Origin: Robertmurraya sp. FSL R5-0851
Lineage (GTDB): Bacteria > Bacillota > Bacilli > Bacillales > Cytobacillaceae
Reading direction: 5' to 3'
DNA: 64,000 nt
Assembly: GCF_038002965.1 (NCBI RefSeq)
Contig: NZ_JBBOOE010000002.1
Coordinates: 186,001-250,000 of the forward strand
Every line of letters starts with the position of its first letter. The stretch's first letter is position 1. Shown here one piece after another: positions 51,134 through 59,799 of this stretch. The translations under genes were made by a program, and so were the position numbers. A model generated the notes under the pieces. It saw only the letters and a program-made list of their open reading frames with translations, was not told the DNA's origin and searched no databases.

Positions 51134-52453
51134 ATGAAAAATAAATTTATAAACGTAAATCCGTCGCAATTATTGGTTTTGGTTTTTGCTATTTCTATAC
51201 TATTGGGTACAATTCTTCTTAAACTTCCTTTTGCAACGACAACTACTGTTAGTTGGCTGGATGCACTTTTTACAGCTACATCAGCCATGACAGTTACAGG
51301 CCTTGTAGTTGTTGATACAGAAACAGCCTATACTCTTTTTGGTGAGATCGTCATTGCTTCTTTAATTCAGTTAGGGGGATTAGGGATCATGTCCTTTGCT
51401 GTCCTTATCTACTTGGTTCTTGGAAGGAAGATTGGTTTTAAAGAAAGAGTTCTCGTCCAACAGGCTTTAAATCAAACTTCTCTAGGAGGGATTGTTCAAT
51501 TAGTAAGAAATCTATTCATCTTTTCATTAGGTATCGAGCTAATAGCCATGATTTTACTATCTCTGCGTTGGGTTCCTGAAATGGGGTTTGCTAAAGGAAT
51601 CTATTATAGCTTTTTTCATTCTATTTCAGCCTTTAATAATGCTGGATTTGCCTTATGGTCTGACGGTTTAAGCCGTTATGTTGGAGATCCAGTTGTTAAT
51701 ATTGTTATAACTTTACTCTTTATCATAGGGGGAATTGGCTTTACCGTTTTAGCCGACCTAAAGAATAAACGAACGTTTCAAAAGCTTAGCCTACATTCGA
51801 AAATTATGATCATTGGTACGTTTGTTATAAACCTATTAGCCATGTTCTTTATATTCTTCTTGGAATATGGAAACCCCAATTCATTAGGGTCCTTATCTGT
51901 AGTGGAAAAATGGTGGGCATCGTATTTTCAAGCTGTTACGCCTAGGACAGCAGGATTTAACACTTTAGATATTGGGAGTTTAACCGACCCCACTATTCAT
52001 CTAATGATTCTCTTAATGTTTGTAGGTGCTGGAAGTGCTTCTACAGGTGGGGGAATTAAACTAACCACATTCTTAATTATTGTGTTGACGGTTGTTACTT
52101 ATTTAAAAGGAAAAAAAGAAATCGTTGTTGCTAGAAGATCTATAAGCGATACCATCATTTTTCGGTCACTTGCTATTACTATGATTGCTCTAACATTAGT
52201 ATTTTTAGCTGTCTTTGTATTAACCATTACGGAGGATTCAACTTTCTTACCAATTTTGTTTGAGGTTGTTTCTGCTTTTGGTACCGTAGGCTTATCTATG
52301 GGGATTACTGCTTCCCTTTCAATTATTGGTAAGATAGTTATTATCATAGTCATGTTCACTGGTAAATTAGGGCCATTAACACTCGCATTTTCTCTTGCAC
52401 GGCAGGAAAAATCTAAAATACGTTATCCTCAAGAGGATGTTTTAACAGGATAA
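51134..52453 (+). CDS. ktrB: KtrB potassium/sodium transporter subunit
   Basis: A 439-residue membrane subunit of the Trk/Ktr/HKT family with four M1-P-M2 repeats. Selectivity-filter regions TSAMTVTGLVVV, HSISAFNNAGFALW, AVTPRTAGFNTLD and SAFGTVGLSMGIT each contain the expected Gly, and the intramembrane gate loop VGAGSASTGGGIKLTT is present. It imports K+ driven by Na+ or the membrane potential, gated by KtrA. Start at 51134 after AAAAGGTGTG. The KtrA stop is directly upstream, so the genes are translationally linked. Length is normal. Confidence 0.95.
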   Translation: MKNKFINVNPSQLLVLVFAISILLGTILLKLPFATTTTVSWLDALFTATSAMTVTGLVVVDTETAYTLFGEIVIASLIQLGGLGIMSFAVLIYLVLGRKIGFKERVLVQQALNQTSLGGIVQLVRNLFIFSLGIELIAMILLSLRWVPEMGFAKGIYYSFFHSISAFNNAGFALWSDGLSRYVGDPVVNIVITLLFIIGGIGFTVLADLKNKRTFQKLSLHSKIMIIGTFVINLLAMFFIFFLEYGNPNSLGSLSVVEKWWASYFQAVTPRTAGFNTLDIGSLTDPTIHLMILLMFVGAGSASTGGGIKLTTFLIIVLTVVTYLKGKKEIVVARRSISDTIIFRSLAITMIALTLVFLAVFVLTITEDSTFLPILFEVVSAFGTVGLSMGITASLSIIGKIVIIIVMFTGKLGPLTLAFSLARQEKSKIRYPQEDVLTG

Positions 52454-52470
52454 GTATGTATGATTCATTT

Positions 52471-52550
52471 GGCCACCTTTAAGGTGGCTTTATTAAAGAT
52501 ATTTCAAGTTTGTGATAGGGGGCATTAATTTAGAAAGATTAATGCTTTTT
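52471..52550 (+). terminator. Two terminator-like hairpins after ktrAB
   Basis: GCCACCTTTAAGGTGGC at 52472-52488, and GCATTAAT/ATTAATGC followed by TTTTT at 52522-52550. Confidence 0.75.
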
Positions 52551-53416
52551 CTTATGGAATCTTTTATTGCAGTTAAGGGCAGCATCCTTTAATGAGATAA
52601 TGAGAATGAAATTTAAAGCTATGATTGTGAACCCATACACTTAAATAATAGGGGGCTTTTATTGTGCGAAATGTTTCTGGCTCAAATTGAGATTGGCTAC
52701 AATACTCAGGTAAAGGTCAGACAGTTCCTGTCGGAACTGAAGGGTTATATCGAAGAATCAAATGATGGGGTAACGCCCTGAAGGGTTCTCTCTTAGTCGA
52801 ATAGCATTTGAGTTAGTAAGAATGATAGTGTTATAAGCTCGGCGAAAAGGCGTGAGAAATTACCGTAGCAGTTTTGGCTGCCGAAAGCCTCCTCGATGGA
52901 GTGGTGTAATTCATGGTGCTTGAGTTGATTGAATATGGTGAGAATGCAAATAAACCTATAATAAAAGGTTAAGCTGACGAACTTCTGAATGTACGGGTCT
53001 ACACGCCCAATACATAGAAATGTGTATATCACTTAATGTGAGGTTAACAGTGGATGAGTAAGACTAACAAATATAAAAGTCCATGATATGTTACAGGCAT
53101 ATGAACGGTTAACAGGCTTACAGGAAGCACCTAAGTTCATTCTATAATAGATATAATTCAACATTGTAAGCTGATATCGTGGAGAGCTTACTCTCTAAGA
53201 AGCGTTGATAAGGAAAGCAGTAATGAAAATAGTTACTGTATAACTTGTCTTTGTATCAGTGAAAGTGGTGGCACAGTACCAAGGAAAGGTCTAATCAACC
53301 TGGAGGGATAGCCACTAGACTAAAAAGAATCATTCAACCATGTAACACAGTTCTTTATCGGTTAATAAGGTTCTTGTGAGACTAAGAGAGGTTCAACTCC
53401 CAAGGGAGTCACCAAC

Positions 53417-54091
53417 TTGTTGAAACGGAAGAAACTGAGACACAATGAATATTACGATATGCAACATTGCTTCGATAATTTATATTCTCAAAGTGTCGAT
53501 GGTCAAAATTTCTATGACTTAATGAAACTGATCAGATCCGATGAAAATATACGTCTTGCTTATCGAAACATTAAAAGAAACACAGGGAGTAAAACAGCAG
53601 GGACAAATAAATTAACCATTGATGACATTAAGCATTTGTCGGTAGAAGGAGTAATTGAACACGTTCAAAATTCGCTTCAATCATACAAACCAGAATGTGT
53701 ACGACGAGTTTTTATTCCTAAAGCAAATGGAAAAGTAAGACCACTAGGAATACCGACAATCTGGGACAGAATTATCCAACAATGTATCTTACAAGTCTTA
53801 GAACCCATCTGTGAAGCAAAATTTCATAAACATAGTTACGGCTTTAGACCAAATAGAAGTACCCACCATGCAAAAGCGAGATTAGAATCGCTTATCAATA
53901 TGGCGGGTCTTTATCATTGTGTAGATGTGGACATAAAAGGATTTTTTGATAACGTCAACCATAGTAAGTTACTCAAACAAATATGGTCTATGGGCATTAA
54001 AGATAAATCCTTACTCTCTATTATTTCAAAGCTATTGAAAGCAGAGATTGAAGGAGAGGGTTTGCCAACCAAAGGAACCCCGCAAGGTGGA
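53417..54091 (+). pseudogene. Group II intron reverse transcriptase, N-terminal part
   Basis: The frame encodes an LtrA-type reverse transcriptase up to GTPQGG. Motifs present are NIKRNTGSKTAGTNKLTIDD, RRVFIPKANGKVRPLGIPTI, FRPNRSTHHAKARL and VDVDIKGFFDNVNHSKLL, which contains the first catalytic Asp region. It is cut inside the GTPQGGILSP block after the second Gly at the left end of the RIT element, and stops in inserted sequence. The matching C-terminal part resumes at 57563. The TTG at 53417 follows GGGAG at a workable spacing. Confidence 0.92.
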
Positions 54092-54199
54092 TTATGCTAA
54101 GCTTTGCATAATCCACCTTATGCAAAGTAAAATATTATGCAAAGTAAACTTTCTAAACCCATAAATAATAAGGGGTTATATCCCATTTACTTTGCATAA
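54084..54199. repeat. Left end of the RIT element with repeated TTATGCAAAGTAAA motifs
   Basis: TTATGCAAAGTAAA occurs at 54118-54131 and 54135-54148 and inverted at 54186-54199. AAGGTGGATTATGC (54084-54097) and its exact complement GCATAATCCACCTT (54106-54119) form a 14-bp palindrome that includes 8 bases of the interrupted gene (AAGGTGGA). So target sequence has been copied in inverted orientation inside the element end. Confidence 0.8.
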
Positions 54200-54207
54200 T
54201 TTCTGGC

Positions 54208-55233
54208 CTACTTTAATTCGGAAAGCCAAGTAAGCAATGCCTGATCCTTATTCCAGTCGGGAAGAGTGCTATCAATCAAATCAGGGTAAACATTTTCAAT
54301 TGCCTTTCTTTTCGTCTCAGTATCTATTCTGGCGTAAATTTCTGTCGTCTTTATATCTACATGTCCAAGAAAATCACGTATGTATATGAGATTTACTCCT
54401 GCTTGTAGTAAATGCATTGCCTTCGAGTGACGAAACATATGGGGTTTCACTTTCGAAGGAACTAGGGTTGATGTTCTCCTAGCTAATTCAACATATTTTG
54501 TTATTATATAGGCAATCCCTTCCTTAGTAAGCTTGTTTTGCTGATTATTTGTAAAGAGAGGATATTCATTTTTCCATGGTTTATCCAGATTATTTTCGAT
54601 AATATAGCGTTCCAATAATGATACGGAATTTTTCAAAAGAGGAACTCGCCTTGTCTTATTTCCTTTTCCTGTTAATACAATCACTGCCGGATTTTCTAAG
54701 ATTACATCCCTTACTTTTATATCAATTAGTTCCTGCACCCTTGCGCCAGTATCATACAGAACACTCATCAATGTAAGGTCACGTCGACCCTTAATGCAGC
54801 CCCTTTCGGGCTGTTCTAGAAGTAGTTTCATAGCCTCTGGTGACAGATGCTCCACCACAGTTTTCTCTGCCTTTTTGGAGGGGATTGCGATTACTTTTTG
54901 AAAATGGAAAAGACCGGAAGGTTCTTCGGCCTGAACATAACGAAAAAAGGAATGAATCGCTGAAAGCCTCTGATTTCTAGTAGAGATGCTACATTTTCTA
55001 ACCTTTTCTAGCCAGCCCAGAAAGCCAATAAGCGTTTCACTTGAAAGAATATCTAAAGTAATCCTTTCTGCTCGAATGTTTTTCTTTTCTTGGCAATACT
55101 TTATCAAAAGTTTAAATGTATCACGATATGATTGAATGGTATTCCTACTGACATTTTTCTGTGACGGAAGGTACACCGAAAGAAATTCCGTAAGGTGCTT
55201 CGCAAAATCAGTTGGTTTCATCGTTATCACCAT
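54208..55233 (-). CDS. Tyrosine recombinase, third gene of the RIT trio
   Basis: A 341-residue recombinase. A core-binding SAM-like N-terminal domain (about 10-110) is followed by the catalytic domain with DTGARVQELIDI (first Arg), a beta-hairpin Lys region (LTGKGNKTRRVPLL), MFRHSKAMHLLQAGVNLIYI (His-x-x-Arg) and FLGHVDIKTTEIYARI (His and nucleophile Tyr). All active-site residues are present. Its start region overlaps the end of the second recombinase gene by 26 bases, so the three genes are translated in series. Probably acts with the other two in excision or insertion. Confidence 0.92.
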   Translation of the reverse strand: MVITMKPTDFAKHLTEFLSVYLPSQKNVSRNTIQSYRDTFKLLIKYCQEKKNIRAERITLDILSSETLIGFLGWLEKVRKCSISTRNQRLSAIHSFFRYVQAEEPSGLFHFQKVIAIPSKKAEKTVVEHLSPEAMKLLLEQPERGCIKGRRDLTLMSVLYDTGARVQELIDIKVRDVILENPAVIVLTGKGNKTRRVPLLKNSVSLLERYIIENNLDKPWKNEYPLFTNNQQNKLTKEGIAYIITKYVELARRTSTLVPSKVKPHMFRHSKAMHLLQAGVNLIYIRDFLGHVDIKTTEIYARIDTETKRKAIENVYPDLIDSTLPDWNKDQALLTWLSELK

Positions 55234-56194
55234 CTAATTGAGGAATCATTCCCGGATACCGCGTTTCAAGCCTTAATGTAATAGATGGAAACACATCCGC
55301 AGTCAAGCGCAGATAATAAGCAGTTTCTTTAAAGGAATCGTGACCCAAATACGTTTTAAGTACTGGAAGATATACCGTTAAATCCTTTTCTTCATCAACC
55401 CATTTTTTCAGACAATGAACTGAATAAGAGTGGCGAAAGTCGTGGATACGAGGACCATTTCCTCTTCCACCATGTGAAATTCCAGCACTCCATAAAAACC
55501 TACGGAAATTTTTATAGACATTTCCGGTCGTCATCGGTCTGTTATCAAGCGCAGGAAAGTAATAATCTTCGGCACTTGGATAAGGATGTACCATTTTCGA
55601 ATAAATCCGACAACGTTCCGTAAGGGACACCGACATTGGTACCAACCTGCTGTTATCTTTTTTAGATTGATTTATAGTCAGAATACCATTTTCAAGGTCA
55701 ACGTCAGCTACTTTGAGAAGCCTTGCCTCGGATACCCTTAAACCGCACATATAAATCATACGAAAGAACACGGGCATAATCAGATGTCTGTGTGGACATT
55801 CGGAACAGTACTTGCATTTTTCCGTTTCAGCAAAAAACCTTTCTAGTTCATCAAAAGAATAAATATACGGTACATATTGTTCCTCCGTAGGAAAGTATCC
55901 CTTGGGGATGATATATGCTTTAACTCCAATGGAATCCAGATATTTCCCAAACTGGCGGATGACTGATGCGCGTGAACATAAATTTGCTTGTGCCTCGTAA
56001 GTTTTTTTACTACACCAGTCTAATACGATTTCTTTAGTAAGTTCAGTGGCTTGGGGATACTTTTCCATTGTAAAACTGTCAAATCGATTTAAATCACGTG
56101 AATCCCTATCATATTTATATCCAATAGCCTTTTTCAGTCCCACATGAGCTTGGATATGACTTTTAAAAGGGCCTTTATATATGATTTCACTCAT
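55208..56194 (-). CDS. Tyrosine recombinase, second gene of the RIT trio
   Basis: A 328-residue recombinase with AAGGAGGG upstream of the ATG at 56194. The catalytic domain shows YMCGLRVSEARLLKV (Arg), NQSKKDNSRLVPM (Lys), HDFRHSYSVHCLKKW (His-x-x-Arg) and YLGHDSFKETAYYLRL (His and Tyr). Between the last two is an inserted stretch (VDEEKDLTVYLPVLKT). A CSECPHRHL cluster suggests a small zinc-like site in the mid-region. It overlaps both neighbours by a few bases. Diverged strongly from the other two, as in other trios. Confidence 0.9.
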   Translation of the reverse strand: MSEIIYKGPFKSHIQAHVGLKKAIGYKYDRDSRDLNRFDSFTMEKYPQATELTKEIVLDWCSKKTYEAQANLCSRASVIRQFGKYLDSIGVKAYIIPKGYFPTEEQYVPYIYSFDELERFFAETEKCKYCSECPHRHLIMPVFFRMIYMCGLRVSEARLLKVADVDLENGILTINQSKKDNSRLVPMSVSLTERCRIYSKMVHPYPSAEDYYFPALDNRPMTTGNVYKNFRRFLWSAGISHGGRGNGPRIHDFRHSYSVHCLKKWVDEEKDLTVYLPVLKTYLGHDSFKETAYYLRLTADVFPSITLRLETRYPGMIPQLDGDNDETN

Positions 56195-57422
56195 CACTCA
56201 ATCCCTCCTTAAAATCAAGGGAACATTCTTTCAACCTTTTGATGTCAACCTTTAAGTAAACTGCTGTTGAGTTTGTATCTACATGACCAAGGATATCTGA
56301 AATGGTGGAAAGTGGTGTATCTTTTTCGAGAAGTATACTGGCCATGGTATGCCTAAGGGAATGCATTCCTCTTCTTTTTTTTAATGTAGGAATGTGTGCT
56401 AATTCCATGTACCTTTTAATTAACTGATTTAAATGATCTCCTTCAGAAAAGGGCCCAAATGGTGCCATGTGCTTTACAAATACATAGGGGCTGTTTATTT
56501 TAGGACGACCGTACTTAAGATACTCAATAACTGCCCATCCCACCTCCGGTGTTAATGGAAGAGTTAAAGGCTGCCTAGTTTTTGATTGAGTAAATACAAG
56601 CCTTTTCTCAGCCCAGAGAAAGTGCTCCATTTTCAAATTTTTAATATCTGTACACCTTAAGCCGAGGCAACATGCTATTAATATAATTGCATAATCTCTT
56701 TTGCCCTTTGGACTCCCTCTATCAATGGCAGAGATTAACCTTTTCAATTCATCTTCTGTCCATACAGATGGAATACGGGTCTGTTTTCTTGCCTGAATCA
56801 TAGGCGTTTTTGAAGCAAAATCAATCTTTATTTCTTCTGTAACTAGGAGAAAGCGGAAAAAGGCACGCAAGGAACAGATATTTTGTTCTACTGTTTTGTA
56901 TGTATATCCCGCCAAGGTTTTAATGTAATCGTTAATCAATGTAAGATTGATTTCTTTACAATCTTTAACTTTCTGCGAAGAAAGATAATCCATGAATCTA
57001 GCAGATTGTTTTACATAATGGTCTATTGTGGCTTTGGAATAATCTTTATTTACACAGTATTGCTTAAAACGGTTACTAATTTCGATAAAGTAAAAATCCG
57101 TAAGGATTTCCTTATGCTTATAGTAGCGACGTAAAATAGTTGAGTGTAGTTGAAAATCACCAATCATTCGAATAATTCGAAGTTCTTGAGTCTCTGACTG
57201 TGTAAGAGATTTATCAAAATCTTTTTCGAGGATATGAAAGTATTTTTCAACAAACTTAATTCCCAACCCTTCCGAATAGTATGTTTCACCTTGTTCATGT
57301 GCAAATTGGAGCAGTTTCTGCCATCTACTTCGGTAAAACCTCATAGATCCCTCGGTATAGCCAAGCCGAATCATTTCTTGTTCTAGGTCCTGAATTAATG
57401 CATCCAACGGTTTCTTTTGCAT
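56187..57422 (-). CDS. Tyrosine recombinase, first gene of the RIT trio
   Basis: A 411-residue recombinase, the longest of the trio; the start at 57422 follows GGGAGGAAA. The extended N-terminal region (about 1-210) contains two core-binding-like helical parts. The catalytic domain has CCLGLRCTDIKNLKM (Arg), VFTQSKTRQPLTLPL (Lys), HSLRHTMASILLEKDT (His-x-x-Arg) and ILGHVDTNSTAVYLKV (His and Tyr). The gene starts close to the right end of the element and its stop overlaps the second gene's start. Transcription of the trio runs toward the left end. Confidence 0.9.
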   Translation of the reverse strand: MQKKPLDALIQDLEQEMIRLGYTEGSMRFYRSRWQKLLQFAHEQGETYYSEGLGIKFVEKYFHILEKDFDKSLTQSETQELRIIRMIGDFQLHSTILRRYYKHKEILTDFYFIEISNRFKQYCVNKDYSKATIDHYVKQSARFMDYLSSQKVKDCKEINLTLINDYIKTLAGYTYKTVEQNICSLRAFFRFLLVTEEIKIDFASKTPMIQARKQTRIPSVWTEDELKRLISAIDRGSPKGKRDYAIILIACCLGLRCTDIKNLKMEHFLWAEKRLVFTQSKTRQPLTLPLTPEVGWAVIEYLKYGRPKINSPYVFVKHMAPFGPFSEGDHLNQLIKRYMELAHIPTLKKRRGMHSLRHTMASILLEKDTPLSTISDILGHVDTNSTAVYLKVDIKRLKECSLDFKEGLSDE

Positions 57423-57480
57423 ATGTATTTCCTCCCAAAATGATAATTTGAGCATCAAGCTCATAATTCATTTTCGGTTA

Positions 57481-57562
57481 TTATGCAAAGTAAATAGACT
57501 AGAATCGTTGAATTAATAACTTTTTTATTGGTTACTTTGCATAATCACTTTCTTTGCATAAG
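57481..57562. repeat. Right end of the RIT element
   Basis: TTATGCAAAGTAAA at 57481-57494 and inverted partial copies GTTACTTTGCATAA (57531-57544) and TTCTTTGCATAA (57550-57561) mirror the left end. Confidence 0.75.
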
Positions 57563-58705
57563 GGGGAATACTTTCACCACTCTTATCAAATATTGTTCTA
57601 AATGAACTGGATTGGTGGGTCAGTAATCAATGGGAAACGTTTAAGAGTAACCATGAATATAAACAGAATGGAAGTAGAGTTAAGCAACTCAAGAAGTCAA
57701 ACCTAAAGGAATGTTACATTGTCAGGTACGCTGATGATTTTAAGGTACTCTGTCACTCGCTCGCAAGCGATAAAAATGAATTATGCGATTACGGATTTTC
57801 TAAAAAACAGATTACATCTAGAGACAAGTGATGAAAAATCGAAGGTTATCAATTTAAAGAAGAATTCTTCCGAATTCCTTGGGTTCTCATTTCGAGCGAT
57901 ACAAAAAGGGAAAACTAGGTTTGGATTTGTAGCACAATCCAATATGACGAAGAAAGCTAAGTCCAATGCCCTCATTAAAATTAAAGATTCTATAAAAACA
58001 ATACAGAAAAAACCGTGTGCCGAAACAGTTTGGCACTACAATACAGTAGTAATGGGAATTCAAAACTATTACGCACCAGCAACTAACATTTCTAATAATT
58101 TAAGTGAGTTGTCCTCCCACCTAAACAAGACTTTATATAATCGACTAAAGCATTTCAGAACAAAAGCTAAGTTTGATGAAATGACTACCACGCTCCAAAA
58201 ACGCTATAAAGGATATTCACCACAATTCTTTAAAATTCAAAACATGGTGTTTGTCCCTATCTATGCCCAACGGCATAAAACGAATCTTTGCTTCTCGCAA
58301 GATATAAGTAATTATACTGCCGAAGGTAGAAAGAAAATACACAACAATTTAAAAGCGATTAACAAGAGCGTTTTAAGTCATGTCATGAAAATCTTTATTC
58401 CAAATCGAACGATTGAATATAACGATAACCGCATTAGCAAGTTCATTGCTCAATATGGAAAATGTGCAGTTACAGGAGCAGAACTTGGTAAGAGTGATTG
58501 GCATTGTCATCATAAGATTCCTTACCATATCTCAAAGGATGACCGTTATTCAAACTTGATAGTTCTACATGAAACTCTTCACAGGCTCGTACATCTGAAA
58601 GATATTAATAAAATTAATTCTATTCTTGATGATTTACAACTGAACAGCAAACTAAAGGGAAAAGTAAATGAACTCAGAAGCTTATGTAAAAACTATACGA
58701 TTTGA
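57563..58705 (+). pseudogene. Group II intron reverse transcriptase, C-terminal part (frameshifted)
   Basis: Directly after the RIT element the frame resumes with ILSPLLSNIVLNELDWWV and the catalytic YADD in ECYIVRYADDFKVLC. Near 57750 about four extra bases (CACTCGCTCGCAAG where CGCTCGCAAG is expected) shift the frame. The rest continues as SQAIKMNYAITDFLKNRLHL and EKSKVINLKK, a maturase domain X, and a C-terminal HNH endonuclease (CAVTGAELGKSDWHCHHKI, LVHL). So the protein is inactivated both by the RIT insertion and independently by this indel. Confidence 0.88.
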
Positions 58706-58763
58706 TTGGAATTAAACTAATTTCACTTGAGTACATAGAATTGAATGAATTGGATTAGTTGGA

Positions 58764-58797
58764 ACGCCGTATGCGGTGAAAGTCGCACGTACGGTGT
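58764..58797 (+). ncRNA. Group II intron domain V
   Basis: The hairpin ACGCCGTATGCGGTGAAAGT then CGCACGTACGGTGT resembles the conserved catalytic domain V, with the GUGAAA-type loop and paired CCGTA/TACGG. Confidence 0.85.
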
Positions 58798-58840
58798 GAA
58801 CAGGGGGAAAAGGGAGCGATAATCTCAAACCCTTACCTAT

Positions 58841-59687
58841 CTGTATTAATAACATGTTTCAAAAGGAACTTCAATGTTGCTGCAAGTGAGTAATAATCTT
58901 AGAAGGGTTAAAACTCTTTTTATATCAAAAAGGTTTACTTTTGAGAGTACTAATACAGACTTTTAGAGATATCGCGTAAGCTGGTAACGGTAAAGGGGAC
59001 CTATAAGAAGTAACACCAGTTAGAAAAAATGACGAGTGACATCATAATACTAAAACCAAAAAGCCTTTCAGTATTATTGTGTCATTTTATATTAAGTATC
59101 TTTGTGTCATTTTATTAATTCATGTCGCAATCTTTAATAAAATGGATTCCAGGTGCAAATAATTAAAGTAGATGCTCTAAATTAATCTAAAGACACTGAA
59201 AAAAACATCAGTTCAGTATGTTTGTGTCACTCTTGTAAGTATTTTTGTGTCGCTCGAGTCAGAACAAAGGGAACAGTATAGTAATAGAAAAGGTACTTCA
59301 ACAATTCGTATAACACCAATTTTGTGAATTATTTAAAAAGGTGTTATAGACTCCGTATTTTGTCCTATTGTATATAGAATAGAAAAATATGTTCAATTCT
59401 GCATTAAGGGTTTGCGGAACAATGTTAAAAAACATAGTGGTTATCTAGACACATATAGGCGAGACGAAAACAAATAGTTTCCTTCAGATGGTATCTTTAG
59501 TGGAGAAAGTGTAGAGCATTCTATGCTGTTGTAGCAGCGAAAAAGGCTTCGCTTACCCCAAAAATGGTTGAATTTAATATTACTATTCATGATTATTAAC
59601 AAAAAAGTATAGATAATTTAAGAAAAGAAATTTTTAGATAATTTAATTGATTATCTTGGATACACAAAAACAATGCTATTTCATTTC
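58841..59687. other. Gene-free stretch with TGTGTC repeats
   Basis: No gene is supported. GTGTC occurs at 59081, 59106, 59224 and 59247, each as TTGTGTCATTTTAT or TTTGTGTC(A/G)CTC, with an inverted GACAC at 59192. Repeats of this look are typical of transposon ends of the Tn7/TniA kind, so this may be a relic end. A dif-like site lies at 59303. Confidence 0.35.
59303..59330 (+). other. dif-like Xer recombination site 2
   Basis: AATTCGTATAA-CACCAA-TTTTGTGAATT has 11-6-11 layout; the two arms are imperfect inverted repeats (AATTCGTATAA against AATTCACAAAA). It matches B. subtilis dif (ACTTCCTAGAA-N6-TTATGTAAACT) at 8 of 11 positions in each arm. It shares its left arm and spacer with the site at 47449, in the same orientation. 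Confidence 0.45.
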
Positions 59688-59725
59688 AAAACCAGAGAGG
59701 AAGTCGTCTCTGGTTTTACTTTTTG
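59688..59725. terminator. Strong hairpin terminator
   Basis: AAAACCAGAGA/TCTCTGGTTTT stem followed by ACTTTTT. No nearby plus-strand gene. Confidence 0.75.
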
Positions 59726-59760
59726 TTTTTATTCATAGTAGTAGGGGGGAAATATAATAA

Positions 59761-59790
59761 GACAGATGACATTTCGGTCACCTGTCTTTT
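59761..59790. terminator. Terminator after the 232-residue protein gene
   Basis: GACAGATGAC/GTCACCTGTC stem just beyond the end of the minus-strand gene at 59800. Confidence 0.75.
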
Positions 59791-59799
59791 ATTGTACTT

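Larger units (their letters stand above)
54092..57562 (-). mobile_element. Recombinase-in-trio (RIT) element inserted in the intron RT gene
   Basis: Three overlapping tyrosine recombinase genes in one direction, with no cargo, are bounded by ends rich in TTATGCAAAGTAAA repeats in both orientations. This is the organisation of RIT elements described in other bacteria. The reverse transcriptase frame is intact when the segment is removed (ACC CCG CAA GGT GGA joined to ATA CTT TCA), which fixes the insertion point within a few bases. The right side shows AAGGGGGAATAC where AAGGTGGAATAC is expected, perhaps one altered target base. Confidence 0.8.
52674..58840 (+). mobile_element. Group II intron (bacterial type), split by a RIT element
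   Basis: The 5' end GTGCG at 52674 matches the GUGYG consensus. About 740 bases of non-coding structured sequence (domains I-III) precede the intron-encoded protein at 53417. The 3' end shows a domain V hairpin (58764-58797, CCGTATGCGGTGAAAGTCGC then ACGTACGG) and a domain VI-like stem ending near CTTACCTAT at 58840. The reverse transcriptase gene in domain IV is broken by a 3.5-kb insertion of three tyrosine recombinase genes and by a frameshift. RNA ends are estimated from consensus. Confidence 0.85.

Noticed and set aside
54118-57561. TTATGCAAAGTAAA arrays as a CRISPR
   Set aside because: Only a few copies at the two ends of the recombinase trio, in both orientations and without regular spacers.
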